Below are positions 46,808-55,101 of a stretch of DNA of 64,000 bases, one piece after another (the stretch's first letter is position 1; each line of letters starts with the position of its first letter). A program made the position numbers and the translations under genes. The notes beneath the pieces are model-generated. The model had not been told where the DNA came from. It ran no database searches and saw only the letters and a program-made list of their open reading frames with translations. Location of the stretch: positions 1 through 64,000 of the forward strand of contig NZ_JABEQJ010000005.1 of the NCBI RefSeq assembly GCF_014174255.1, read 5' to 3'. The stretch comes from Gluconacetobacter sacchari. GTDB taxonomy: Bacteria; Pseudomonadota; Alphaproteobacteria; Acetobacterales; Acetobacteraceae.

Positions 46808-47478
46808 CGGCCGGACTGCGCCGTTCCCCCGGTCACGGGCTGCCCGCCGCCCAGCGCATGCGACGGCGCAACCCGATGGCGCGTCACCATCTGGTAGCCG
46901 GCGGGCGGCTGGAACGTACTGGCCGGCAGCGGTCCGTAGATGACGCGCGTCGCCTCCAGCCGCCCCTTCATGCCGTCGCCGTCCACCCCGTCCTCGCGCA
47001 GGATCACGCCGTCATCGGTCACGCAGGCGGTCGCGGTCCCGCGCCCCGACACCACGCCCCATTCCGTGCAGGGCACGCCGGCGACCCGCGCCGTGCCCTT
47101 GCGGGTATACTGCATCTGCAAGTCCAGCAGGAACGGGTTGCGAATGCCGTTGCGCGCGTCGAACTGCGTATAGACCTTCTGCTTGTTCAGGACGATCGTC
47201 ACCTGGCGCGTGGTGCGGTTCAGAATGGTCGATCCCATGCCCTCGGGACTGTCGATCCGCATCATCCCGCCATTCGCGGTAAACCACGCCTCGATCGTCT
47301 TCGGCGCCGGCGCGCCGTCGGGCTGGACGGAATATTCCACCTGCACGTCGCGCGCGGGGGCCAGCGGCGGATGGTCCGCGTCGGCCTGCGCACGCGCCGG
47401 CCGCGTCGCGCCGGCCATCATCAGGCTCACCGCCAGCGCGCCAGCCAGGCCCGCGCGCGCCCCTGTCGGATGGATCAT
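46804..47478 (-). CDS. Exported protein, first of a tandem paralogous pair
   Basis: Family not recognised. 224 aa from the ATG at 47478, with a signal peptide (about 1-30, ARAQA). The mature part has ARDVQVEYSV, the middle FTANGGMMRIDSPEG, the Cys pair CTEWGVVSGRGTATAC and the tail STFQPPAGYQMV. It resembles exported domain families that bind lipids or metal ions, but I cannot assign one. The preceding aat gene is also on the minus strand, about 43 bases away. Confidence 0.7.
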   Translation of the reverse strand: MIHPTGARAGLAGALAVSLMMAGATRPARAQADADHPPLAPARDVQVEYSVQPDGAPAPKTIEAWFTANGGMMRIDSPEGMGSTILNRTTRQVTIVLNKQKVYTQFDARNGIRNPFLLDLQMQYTRKGTARVAGVPCTEWGVVSGRGTATACVTDDGVILREDGVDGDGMKGRLEATRVIYGPLPASTFQPPAGYQMVTRHRVAPSHALGGGQPVTGGTAQSGR

Positions 47479-47521
47479 GGTCCCGAATTCCCTTCCTGCT
47501 TCCGTATCATGCCCGCCGACC

Positions 47522-48226
47522 CTAACCGCTTCCGCCGCCGGACGAAATCGCGTCGGCGCCCCTCGCATCCCGCATGGCGATAATTTCATGACGGATCGCC
47601 TCGCGCTCGCGGGGCCGCGTCTCGTCCGGCCAGCGGGCCGGCAGGCGCAACGCCGCCGCCAGATGCGCCTTGTAGCGCCATGACGGGATCTCGATCCCGC
47701 CGAACAGCGCCAGATGCGCGGTGCCGAACTGGGTATCCAGCAGCGTGAATCCCCCCCGCCGCAGCCGCGCGACCAGCGAGACCAGCGCCGCCTTCGACGA
47801 ATCGCGGGCCCGGCTGAACATGCTTTCGCCGAAGAACGCCCCGCCGATCGCCACCCCGTACAGGCCGCCCACCAGTTCGCCGCCCTGCCAGCTTTCCACA
47901 CTGTGGGCATGGCCCAGCGCATGCAGGTCGCAGAACAGCCGGACGATCCGCTCGTTGATCCACGTCTCCTCGCGCCCCGGCGCCGGCGCGGCGCAGGCCC
48001 GGATCGTCGCCTCGAAATCGCGGTCGGACACGATCTCGAACCGGTCGGACAACACGGTGCGCAGCAGCCGCCGGGGCGCATGGAACCCGTCCAGCGGCAG
48101 CACCCCCCGCGATTCGGGGTCATACCATTCCAGGCGCGGCGACCGCGCGTCCGGCGCCATGGGAAACAGGCCGATCGAATAGGCCTGGATCATGATCTCG
48201 GGTGTGATGTCCATCCCGCCGCCCAT
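47522..48226 (-). CDS. aat: Leucyl/phenylalanyl-tRNA--protein transferase
   Basis: N-end rule enzyme that adds Leu or Phe to proteins with N-terminal Lys or Arg. 234 aa from the ATG at 48226, which has GGAGG about eight bases upstream (an internal ATG at 48214 is possible). Family motifs are AYSIGLFPMA (15-24), LEWYDPESRGVLPLDGFH (32-49), SVESWQGGELVGGLYG (109-124) and LLDTQFGTAHLALFGGIEI. It is divergent from the dehydrogenase gene on the plus strand. Confidence 0.95.
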   Translation of the reverse strand: MGGGMDITPEIMIQAYSIGLFPMAPDARSPRLEWYDPESRGVLPLDGFHAPRRLLRTVLSDRFEIVSDRDFEATIRACAAPAPGREETWINERIVRLFCDLHALGHAHSVESWQGGELVGGLYGVAIGGAFFGESMFSRARDSSKAALVSLVARLRRGGFTLLDTQFGTAHLALFGGIEIPSWRYKAHLAAALRLPARWPDETRPREREAIRHEIIAMRDARGADAISSGGGSG

Positions 48227-48325
48227 CGTGCTGTCCTCCCGTCACGCCGGCCGTCTGGACACGCACCGGCAATGGACCGATCCTGTCGCACGAAGCCCGC
48301 CGCCCCAAGACATAAAGGCCGCCCC

Positions 48326-49294
48326 ATGTCCCCGACCCGCCCCCGCCTGATCGTCTCGCAGCATCTTCTGGCCGCGGCCCAGGCCCGGATCGCCCGGGAC
48401 TACGACGCCCCGCCCGCCCCGGACCACAAGCTGACGGCGGAGGAACTGGTCGCGCAGGCCCGGGCCTTCCGCCCCGACGCGGTGCTGGTGACCAGCAGCA
48501 CGCCGGTCTCCGCCGCCACCGTCGCCGCCCTGCCGGACAGCGTGCGCGTCATCGCCACCATCAGCGTCGGCACCGACCATCTGGACATCCCCGCGATTCG
48601 CGCGCGGGGCATCGCCCTGACCAGCACGCCCGACGTGCTGACCGACAGCAACGCCGACCTGGCGATGATGCTGATCCTCGCGGCGGCGCGCCGGGCGAAG
48701 GAATATCTGGCCCTGGTCGCGGCGGGCTGGGGCCGGGGCCTGGGCATGGACGAAATGCTGGGCACCCAGGTCACGGGCAAGACGCTCGGCATCCTCGGCA
48801 TGGGCCGCATCGGCCGCGCCGTCGCCCGCCGGGCGCGCGGTTTCGAGATGACGGTCCTCTATTCCAACCGCAGCCGCCTGGCGCCGGAACTGGAAGAGGG
48901 CGCCACCTATTTCGCCGACCCGCGCGCCATGCTGCCCCGGTGCGACATCCTGAGCCTGCACATGCCGGGCAGCAAGGACGGACAGCCGGTCATGACCACC
49001 GAACTGTTCGGCCTGCTGCCGCGCGGCGCCATCTTCGTCAACGCCGCGCGCGGCAGCCTGGTGGACGAGGGCGCGCTGATCGCGGCGCTGAAGGACGGGC
49101 ACCTGGCCGGCGCCGGGCTGGATGTCTGCCGCAACGAACCCGATCCCGACCCGCGCCTGCTGGCGCTGCCCAACCTGTTCATGACGCCCCATGTCGGCAG
49201 CGCCACGGTGGAAACCCGCACCGACATGTGCATGCTGGCGCTGGACAATGTCGACGCCATCCTGGCCGGCCGCCCGGCCCTCACCCCGGTCTGA
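48326..49294 (+). CDS. D-isomer-specific 2-hydroxyacid dehydrogenase (GhrB/GyaR-like)
   Basis: NAD(P)H-dependent reductase of a 2-keto acid. 322 aa from the ATG at 48326. The nucleotide-binding loop is GILGMGRIG (155-163). The catalytic triad typical of the family is visible: Arg242 (NAARGSLVDE), Glu271 (CRNEPD) and His289 (TPHVGSAT). Glyoxylate/hydroxypyruvate and 2-ketogluconate reductases of acetic acid bacteria belong to this group, so those substrates are the leading guess; sequence alone does not decide. A small membrane protein gene follows after 16 bases. Confidence 0.93.
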   Translation: MSPTRPRLIVSQHLLAAAQARIARDYDAPPAPDHKLTAEELVAQARAFRPDAVLVTSSTPVSAATVAALPDSVRVIATISVGTDHLDIPAIRARGIALTSTPDVLTDSNADLAMMLILAAARRAKEYLALVAAGWGRGLGMDEMLGTQVTGKTLGILGMGRIGRAVARRARGFEMTVLYSNRSRLAPELEEGATYFADPRAMLPRCDILSLHMPGSKDGQPVMTTELFGLLPRGAIFVNAARGSLVDEGALIAALKDGHLAGAGLDVCRNEPDPDPRLLALPNLFMTPHVGSATVETRTDMCMLALDNVDAILAGRPALTPV

Positions 49295-49310
49295 AAAGGA
49301 CACCGGAACC

Positions 49311-49475
49311 ATGCAGGCCTCACGGACCTTCTTTCTCTGCTGCCTCGCCGCCTGCGCCGCGGCGGCCGCCCTGATGCTGCTGATGCCCCATTACGCCGGC
49401 ATGGCGCACACGCTGATCGGCTTCTACACCCTGGCGGCGATGGTCACGGCCGCGCGGATGGCGCTCCGCGCATAG
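49311..49475 (+). CDS. Small membrane protein, 54 aa
   Basis: A short ORF (54 aa) with an AAGGA-like ribosome-binding site, starting 16 bases after the dehydrogenase. Two hydrophobic stretches (about 5-25 and 31-47) separated by PHYAGM suggest a double-pass inner-membrane peptide. No family recognised. It may be co-expressed with the dehydrogenase. Confidence 0.6.
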   Translation: MQASRTFFLCCLAACAAAAALMLLMPHYAGMAHTLIGFYTLAAMVTAARMALRA

Positions 49476-49494
49476 GCACCCGCGCGGCCGGGGT

Positions 49495-50346
49495 TCAGCC
49501 CGCCGAGAGCGCCAGCGCGTCGGCGGTGGCGGGTCCGTGCGCGGCCAGCACCGCCTCGCGCATGTCGGCGGCCGACGGCCGGATGCCGGTATAGAGCACG
49601 AACTGCTCGATCGCCTGCAACACGATCACCTCGGCCCCGGAAATGACGGTCTTCCCGCGTGCCCGCGCGGCCTTCAGGAAAGGCGTCTCCGGCGGCAGCG
49701 CCACCACGTCGAAGGCGACGGCGCAGGCATCGATCATCGCTTCGGGAAAGGCCAGCGCCGCGCTGTCCGGCCCCTCCATGCCCAGCGGCGTCACGTTGAT
49801 CAGCAGCGGCGCCCCCTGCCCGGGCAGGTCGGCCCGCCAGCGATAGCCATACTCCTCGGCCAGGCGCCGGCCGGCCTCCTCGTTGCGGGCCACGACCGTC
49901 CCGTCGGTGAAGCCGCTGTCCCGCAGGGCCGCCACCACCGCGCGCGCCATGCCGCCGCTGCCGCGCAGCAGGAAGGGGGTCGCGGGGTCCACCCCGCGCT
50001 GGGCCAGCACCGTCCGCGCCGCGATGTAGTCGGTATTGTGGCCGATCAGCACGCCATCGTCGTTGACGATGGTATTGACGCTCTCGATCGCCCGGGCCGA
50101 CGGCTCCATGCGGTCGATCAGCGGAATCACCGCCTCCTTGAACGGCATCGAGATCGCGCAGCCCCGGATCCCCAGCGCCCGCACCCCGCCGATCGCCGCC
50201 GGCAGGTCGGTGGTGCTGAAGGATTTGTAGATATAATCCAGCTCCAGCAGCTCATAGAGCCGGTTATGCAGCCGCGACCCGGCATTGCCGGGCCTGCCGG
50301 ACAGCGACATGCACAATTTCGTGTCACGACCAATCGGCGGTTTCAT
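49495..50346 (-). CDS. Shikimate dehydrogenase-like protein (HI_0607/SdhL group)
   Basis: Rossmann-fold oxidoreductase of the AroE superfamily. 283 aa with AGGAG before the start. It matches the HI_0607-type subgroup (short N-terminus MSLSGRPGN, then ALGIRGCAISMPFKE) rather than classical AroE. The catalytic Lys70 (MPFK) and Asp106 (HNTDY) are present, and the nucleotide loop reads RGSGGMARAV. Known members of this subgroup show poor shikimate activity, so another substrate, possibly a sugar-derived one, is plausible. It follows the LacI-type gene after 63 bases, probably in one operon. Confidence 0.88.
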   Translation of the reverse strand: MKPPIGRDTKLCMSLSGRPGNAGSRLHNRLYELLELDYIYKSFSTTDLPAAIGGVRALGIRGCAISMPFKEAVIPLIDRMEPSARAIESVNTIVNDDGVLIGHNTDYIAARTVLAQRGVDPATPFLLRGSGGMARAVVAALRDSGFTDGTVVARNEEAGRRLAEEYGYRWRADLPGQGAPLLINVTPLGMEGPDSAALAFPEAMIDACAVAFDVVALPPETPFLKAARARGKTVISGAEVIVLQAIEQFVLYTGIRPSAADMREAVLAAHGPATADALALSAG

Positions 50347-50409
50347 ATCGGCAGTCTCCTCTCTTTTTCCTGTCTTCTTTTTTCCGGGCGACGGTTTTCC
50401 GGGCCGCGA

Positions 50410-51405
50410 TCAGGCCTCGGCTCCCCGGCCCCCCGACCCCCTGGCGATGAAACGTCCCGCCAGCACGACCCGGCGCGTGACGCAATCCGCATGGTCCAGC
50501 CGGTCCAGCAGCATCGTCACGGCGGTGCGCCCGATTTCCTCCACCGGCTGCTCGATCACGCTCAGCCCCCCGGCGACGAATTCCATCCACGGCTCGTTGT
50601 CGAAACTCGTCAGGGCCAGGTCGCGGGGAATCTCCAGCCCCAGCGTGTCGGCGACCCGCAGCACGCTTTGCAGCATGACGCTGTTGCTGACGACCAGCGC
50701 GCTCGGCCGCCGCGCCACGTCCCCCAGCAGGGCCGCGATCACGCGCTGCGCCTGCTCGCGTTCATGCGGTACCGGCACGACCTCGCCGGGGATGCCGCAT
50801 TCGGCCATGGCCCGCTCATATCCGTCGCAGCGCTCCCGCCCGGTCACGGTGTCGGTGCCGAACAGCCCGGCGATGCGGCGATGCCCCAGCCGGTGCAGAT
50901 GCACGACCAGCCGCGCCGCCATGGCCTCGTTATCCAGCACCACGCTGTCGCACGAGGCATTGGGCGCGGCACGGTCGATCAGCACGATCGGAAAGTCGCT
51001 CTCCAGATGCGCGATCCTGTCCGCCCCCTCGCGCGTCGGCGCCAGGATCACGCCGGTCACGCGCTCTTCCTGCATCAGTTGCATATACATCGCCTCTTTC
51101 GCCGCATCCTCGTCGGTATTGCAGAAGATGACGCGCAGCCCATGGTCGTAGGCGATGGCCTCCACCGTGCGGGACACGGCGGTAAAGAACGGGTTGCGGA
51201 TATCCGCGACGATCAGGCCGATGGTCTTGGTATGGCGCGAGCGCAGCCGCCGCGCCGCGAGATTGGGGCGATAGCCCGTCTCGCGCACCGCCTCCAGCAC
51301 CCGGTCGCGCATGACCGGGTCGACGGTCCGCCCGGCCAGCACCCGCGACACCGTGGCGGGCGAGACCGCCGCCACTCGGGCGACATCCTTGATTCCGACG
51401 TTCAT
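50410..51405 (-). CDS. LacI/GalR-family repressor (FruR-like by context)
   Basis: Transcriptional regulator. 331 aa from the ATG at 51405 (MNVGIKDVARVAAVSPATVS); the open frame continues upstream without homology. An N-terminal LacI helix-turn-helix (about 3-25, with the SRVLAG turn) and hinge (PNLAARRLRSRHTKTIGLI) precede the periplasmic-binding-type effector domain (about 60-325). It is divergent from the fructose PTS genes, and the shared spacer holds two matching operator-like sites, one directly upstream of its own ATG, so it most likely represses that PTS and itself. A sugar phosphate such as fructose 1-phosphate is a reasonable but unproven inducer. Confidence 0.93.
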   Translation of the reverse strand: MNVGIKDVARVAAVSPATVSRVLAGRTVDPVMRDRVLEAVRETGYRPNLAARRLRSRHTKTIGLIVADIRNPFFTAVSRTVEAIAYDHGLRVIFCNTDEDAAKEAMYMQLMQEERVTGVILAPTREGADRIAHLESDFPIVLIDRAAPNASCDSVVLDNEAMAARLVVHLHRLGHRRIAGLFGTDTVTGRERCDGYERAMAECGIPGEVVPVPHEREQAQRVIAALLGDVARRPSALVVSNSVMLQSVLRVADTLGLEIPRDLALTSFDNEPWMEFVAGGLSVIEQPVEEIGRTAVTMLLDRLDHADCVTRRVVLAGRFIARGSGGRGAEA

Positions 51406-51406
51406 C

Positions 51407-51420
51407 GGGAAAACGTTCTC
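51407..51420. promoter_or_regulatory. Operator-like site next to the repressor gene (AACGTT core)
   Basis: The 14-mer GGGAAAACGTTCTC lies one base upstream of the repressor ATG, its AACGTT core typical of LacI-family operators. Its exact reverse complement occurs at 51509-51522. A repressor bound here would block its own translation-start region. Confidence 0.7.
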
Positions 51421-51440
51421 CCTCCACATGCTGCATGAAA

Positions 51441-51467
51441 GGGCATACACGCAAAGAGCGTATGCCC
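51441..51467. promoter_or_regulatory. Second dyad in the repressor/PTS spacer
   Basis: GGGCATAC (51441-51448) and GTATGCCC (51460-51467) are perfect 8-bp inverted repeats with an 11-base spacer. The sequence differs from the AACGTT sites. It may be an additional protein-binding site or a hairpin in the divergent transcripts; nothing else supports either. Confidence 0.35.
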
Positions 51468-51493
51468 ATGGCATCGTTCCCGTATCCTGTCTA

Positions 51494-51522
51494 TTGACAA
51501 AAACATCAGAGAACGTTTTCCC
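51494..51522 (+). promoter_or_regulatory. fru promoter -35 and overlapping operator
   Basis: TTGACA at 51494-51499 is a perfect -35 for fruB. No good -10 is visible at 16-18 bases, where the operator sits: GAGAACGTTTTCCC at 51509-51522 is the exact reverse complement of the site at 51407-51420. A LacI-type repressor bound here would cover the -10 region. The AT-rich stretch 51523-51550 follows, with a direct repeat of AAATAAGAA. Transcription would start in or after it. Confidence 0.6.
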
Positions 51523-51571
51523 TATTTTTCAAATAAGAATTTCTAAAATAAGAAGACGGAGCGGCCAGCGA

Positions 51572-54133
51572 ATGTCCCCCACCCCATCCTTCGGCCGCGA
51601 GGTCGAAACCCTGATCAGAATCGATGCCCGCGCGGCGGACAAGGAAGACGCCATTCGCCAGGCGGGGCAGTTGCTGGTCGCCGCCGGCTGCGTGGCCCCC
51701 GGCTACGAAGAGAGCATGATCCGGCGCGAACAGGTGGCCAACACCTATCTCGGCTCGGGCGTCGCCATCCCGCACGGCACGGGCGAGGACAAGGGGCTGG
51801 TGCGGCGCGACGGCATCGTGGTCCTGCAATTCGTCGATGGCATCACATGGAATCCCGGGCAGGTCGCCCACCTGGTCGTCGGCATCGCCGCCGGCTCGGA
51901 CAGCCATATCGCGATCCTCCGCCGCCTGACGCGCCTGATCCAGAACGAGGACCGCCTGCGCGCGCTGGCCACGACGCACGACCCGGAGGTCATCGCCGCC
52001 GCCCTGCGCGACGAGTCCCCGGCCCCCGCCCCCACCGGCGCCGCCGAGGATTATCCCGAACGGGTCGAGTGGATCGTCGACTATCCCACCGGCCTGCACG
52101 CCCGTCCGGCCTCCACCTGGTCCGAAACCGCCAAGGGCGCCGGCGCGCCGCTGCGCGTGCGCCATGGCACCGAGGCCGCCGATCCCCGCAGCCTGGTCGC
52201 GCTGCTGCAACTCGGCCTGAAGGCTGGTGACACGATCGTGATCTCGGCCGGCGGCGCCAACGCCCGCGCGGCGCTGGACCGGTTTCACGGCGTCGTCACC
52301 CGGCTGACGGCGCAGGAAAAGGCCGACGCCGCCCGCGCGGCGGAAAAGGCGGCGGCGGCGGCCAAGGCCGGGCCGCTGAAGGGCTGGACGCCGGTCGGCA
52401 CGCCCCGCCTCGTCACCGGCGTCGCCGCCAGCCCCGGCCTGGCCATCGGCCGGATCCACATCCTCGCCGCCACCGAGGCCGACGTGCCGGACAAGCCGGT
52501 CGATCTCGCGGCCGGCGGCGCGCTGCTCAACGGCGCGCTGGTCCGCACGCGCGCGCAGATGGCGGCGCTGGTCGACGAGACGACGCGCCGCCTGGGCGCC
52601 GGCGACGCGGCGATCTTCGTCGCGCAGGCCGGCCTGCTCGACGATACGGACCTCATCACGCTGACCTGCCAGATCATGGTCGAGGGCCACGGCGTCGCCT
52701 GGTCGTGGCACGAGGCGATCGAGCGGATGGCGACGCAGCTCGCCTCGCTCGGCAACCCGGTCCTGGCCGCGCGGGCGGCCGACCTGCGCGATGTCGGGCG
52801 CCGCGTCCTGGCGCAGATCGATCCCGACCTCGGCACCGGCACGCTGGCCGACCTGCCGGAGGAACCCTGCATCCTGGTCGCCTCCGACCTGTCGCCCTCC
52901 GACACGGCCACACTGGACATCGACCGCGTGGCCGGCATCGCCACCGCGCTGGGCGGCCCGACCTCGCACAGCGCGATCCTGGCGCGCACGCTGGGCCTGC
53001 CCTCGGCCGTGGCGGGCGGCCCCGGGCTGCTGGCCCTGGCGCCCGGCACCACGGCGATCGTCGATGGCGATACCGGGCGCATCTGGCTCGACCCGGCTGA
53101 AGCCGACCTGGAATCGGCCCGCGCATGGCTGGCCGAGCGCGCCCGCCTGCGCGCGGCGGAGGAAGAAAAGCGCGCCAACCCCGCCGAGACGACCGACGGA
53201 CATCGCGTCGCCATCGGCGCCAACGTCAACCGCCCCGACCAGGTGGCGTTCTGCCTGTCGCAGGGGGCCGAGGGCGTCGGCCTGATGCGGACCGAGTTCC
53301 TGTTCCTCGAACGCGGCGAAACCCCCAGCGAGGACGAGCAGTACACGGTCTATCGCGACATGATCGAGGCCCTGGGCGACCGCCCGCTGATCGTGCGCAC
53401 GCTCGATATCGGCGGCGACAAGCAGGTGCCGCATCTCGACCTGCCGCACGAGGAGAATCCCTTCCTGGGCGTGCGCGGCGCCCGGCTGCTGCTGCGCCGG
53501 CCCGACCTGCTGGACCCGCAGTTGCGCGCGCTCTACCGGGCGGCGAAGGCGGGCGGCGAACTGCTGATCATGTTCCCGATGATCACCTCGGTGCCCGAAC
53601 TGGTCGCGCTGCGCGGACGGTGCGAGGCCATCCGCGCCGAGTTCGACGCGCCGTCGGTGCCGATCGGCATCATGATAGAGGTCCCTGCCGCGGCGGTGCA
53701 GGCCCATGTCCTGGCGGAACATGCCGATTTCTTCTCGGTCGGCACCAACGACCTCACGCAATACACCCTGGCCATCGACCGGCAGAACCCCGAGCTGGCC
53801 AGCGAGGCCGACAGCCTGCACCCCGCCGTGCTGAACCTGATCGCGCAGACGGTCGAGGGCGCGCGCCGCCACGGCCGCTGGGTCGGCGTGTGCGGCGGCC
53901 TGGCGGGCGACCCGTTCGGCGCGGCGCTGCTCACCGGGCTCGGCGTCGACGAACTGTCGATGACCCCGCGCGACATCCCCGCCGTGAAGGCACGGATCCG
54001 CGGCACCAGCCTGGCCGACCTGCGCGCCCTGGCCGCGCGGGCATTGCAGGCCGGCACCCCCGACGCCGTCCGGGCCCTGGACGGCGCCCCGACCACGGCT
54101 CCGGACGCGGCGCCGGCCGGAAAGGAATCGTGA
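51572..54133 (+). CDS. fruB: Fructose PTS multiphosphoryl transfer protein (IIA-HPr-Enzyme I)
   Basis: Carries phosphate from phosphoenolpyruvate to the fructose permease. 853 aa from the ATG at 51572 (GGAG ten bases upstream). An N-terminal IIA(Fru) domain (about 1-145, phosphorylated His68 in IPHGT) is followed by an HPr domain (about 165-245, His176 in TGLHARPAS), a helical linker and Enzyme I (about 280-835, His466 in GGPTSHSAI; C-terminal Cys in VCGGLAGDP). It thus contains the whole phosphate chain in one protein. First gene of fruBKA and divergent from the repressor. Confidence 0.95.
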   Translation: MSPTPSFGREVETLIRIDARAADKEDAIRQAGQLLVAAGCVAPGYEESMIRREQVANTYLGSGVAIPHGTGEDKGLVRRDGIVVLQFVDGITWNPGQVAHLVVGIAAGSDSHIAILRRLTRLIQNEDRLRALATTHDPEVIAAALRDESPAPAPTGAAEDYPERVEWIVDYPTGLHARPASTWSETAKGAGAPLRVRHGTEAADPRSLVALLQLGLKAGDTIVISAGGANARAALDRFHGVVTRLTAQEKADAARAAEKAAAAAKAGPLKGWTPVGTPRLVTGVAASPGLAIGRIHILAATEADVPDKPVDLAAGGALLNGALVRTRAQMAALVDETTRRLGAGDAAIFVAQAGLLDDTDLITLTCQIMVEGHGVAWSWHEAIERMATQLASLGNPVLAARAADLRDVGRRVLAQIDPDLGTGTLADLPEEPCILVASDLSPSDTATLDIDRVAGIATALGGPTSHSAILARTLGLPSAVAGGPGLLALAPGTTAIVDGDTGRIWLDPAEADLESARAWLAERARLRAAEEEKRANPAETTDGHRVAIGANVNRPDQVAFCLSQGAEGVGLMRTEFLFLERGETPSEDEQYTVYRDMIEALGDRPLIVRTLDIGGDKQVPHLDLPHEENPFLGVRGARLLLRRPDLLDPQLRALYRAAKAGGELLIMFPMITSVPELVALRGRCEAIRAEFDAPSVPIGIMIEVPAAAVQAHVLAEHADFFSVGTNDLTQYTLAIDRQNPELASEADSLHPAVLNLIAQTVEGARRHGRWVGVCGGLAGDPFGAALLTGLGVDELSMTPRDIPAVKARIRGTSLADLRALAARALQAGTPDAVRALDGAPTTAPDAAPAGKES

Positions 54134-55101
54134 TGCGCATCGCCACCGTCAGCTTCAACCCGGCGATCGACCAGACCATCACGGTCGATCACCTGACCCC
54201 CGGCGAAGTCCACCGCGCCCGCGCCGTGCGGCAGAACGCGGGCGGCAAGGGCGTCAACGTCGCAAGCTGCCTCGCCGACTGGGGCATCGCGGTCACCGCC
54301 TTCGGCCTGCTGGGCCGCGACAATGCGGAATCGTTCCAGGCCCTGTGCGCGGAAAAGCAGATCGTCGACCGTTTCCTGCGCATCCCCGGCGCCACCCGCG
54401 TCAATCTCAAGATCGTCGACGACCGCGACACCACCGACATCAACATGGACGGCGCCACCGTCGATGCCGTCGCCGTCGAACGGCAAAGCGCGCAGATCGA
54501 GGATTTCGCCGGCTCCGACAGCCTGATCGTCCTGTCCGGCAGCCTGCCGCCCGGCTGCCCGCCCGATCTTTATGCCGGCCTGATCGCCCGGCTGCGCAAA
54601 AAGGGCGCGCGGGTGCTGCTCGACACCAGCGGCACGCCGCTGATGCTGGCGCTCCAGGGCGACACGCCGCCCGACATCGTCAAGCCGAACCTGCGCGAAC
54701 TCGCGGACTGGGCGGGCGAACCCGTCGCCACGGCCGACGACGCCCAGCGCGTCGCGGCCCGGCTGCTGGCCAGGGGGGTCGACCTGGTGGTGGTCTCGAT
54801 GGGGGCGGACGGCGCGCTGTTCCTTTCGGGCACGACCGCGCTCACCGCGCGCCTGCGGGCGGAGTCGGTCACCAGCACCGTCGGCGCGGGCGATTCCATG
54901 GTCGCGGGCCTGGTCGCCGCGCTGTCCGATGGCCTGGCGCTGCCGGACATCGCGCGCCTGTCCACCGCCTTCGCGGTCGGCAAGCTCGGCCTGGCCGGCC
55001 CCAATCTGCCGGGCCGCGACGCGGTCCGGGCCCTGATGGGCAAGGTAACGATCGCAACAGCCGGACGCACAGAAGCCGGCGGGGCGGGAGAGACAACATG
55101 A
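54133..55101 (+). CDS. fruK: 1-Phosphofructokinase
   Basis: Converts fructose 1-phosphate to fructose 1,6-bisphosphate. 322 aa; its ATG overlaps the fruB stop by one base (TGATG). PfkB-type motifs are visible: GGKGVNVA (37-44) and the catalytic GAGDS near residue 253. The C-terminal region carries the DVVKPN-type element (here DIVKPNLREL). It lies between fruB and fruA, as in other Fru operons. Confidence 0.95.
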   Translation: MRIATVSFNPAIDQTITVDHLTPGEVHRARAVRQNAGGKGVNVASCLADWGIAVTAFGLLGRDNAESFQALCAEKQIVDRFLRIPGATRVNLKIVDDRDTTDINMDGATVDAVAVERQSAQIEDFAGSDSLIVLSGSLPPGCPPDLYAGLIARLRKKGARVLLDTSGTPLMLALQGDTPPDIVKPNLRELADWAGEPVATADDAQRVAARLLARGVDLVVVSMGADGALFLSGTTALTARLRAESVTSTVGAGDSMVAGLVAALSDGLALPDIARLSTAFAVGKLGLAGPNLPGRDAVRALMGKVTIATAGRTEAGGAGETT

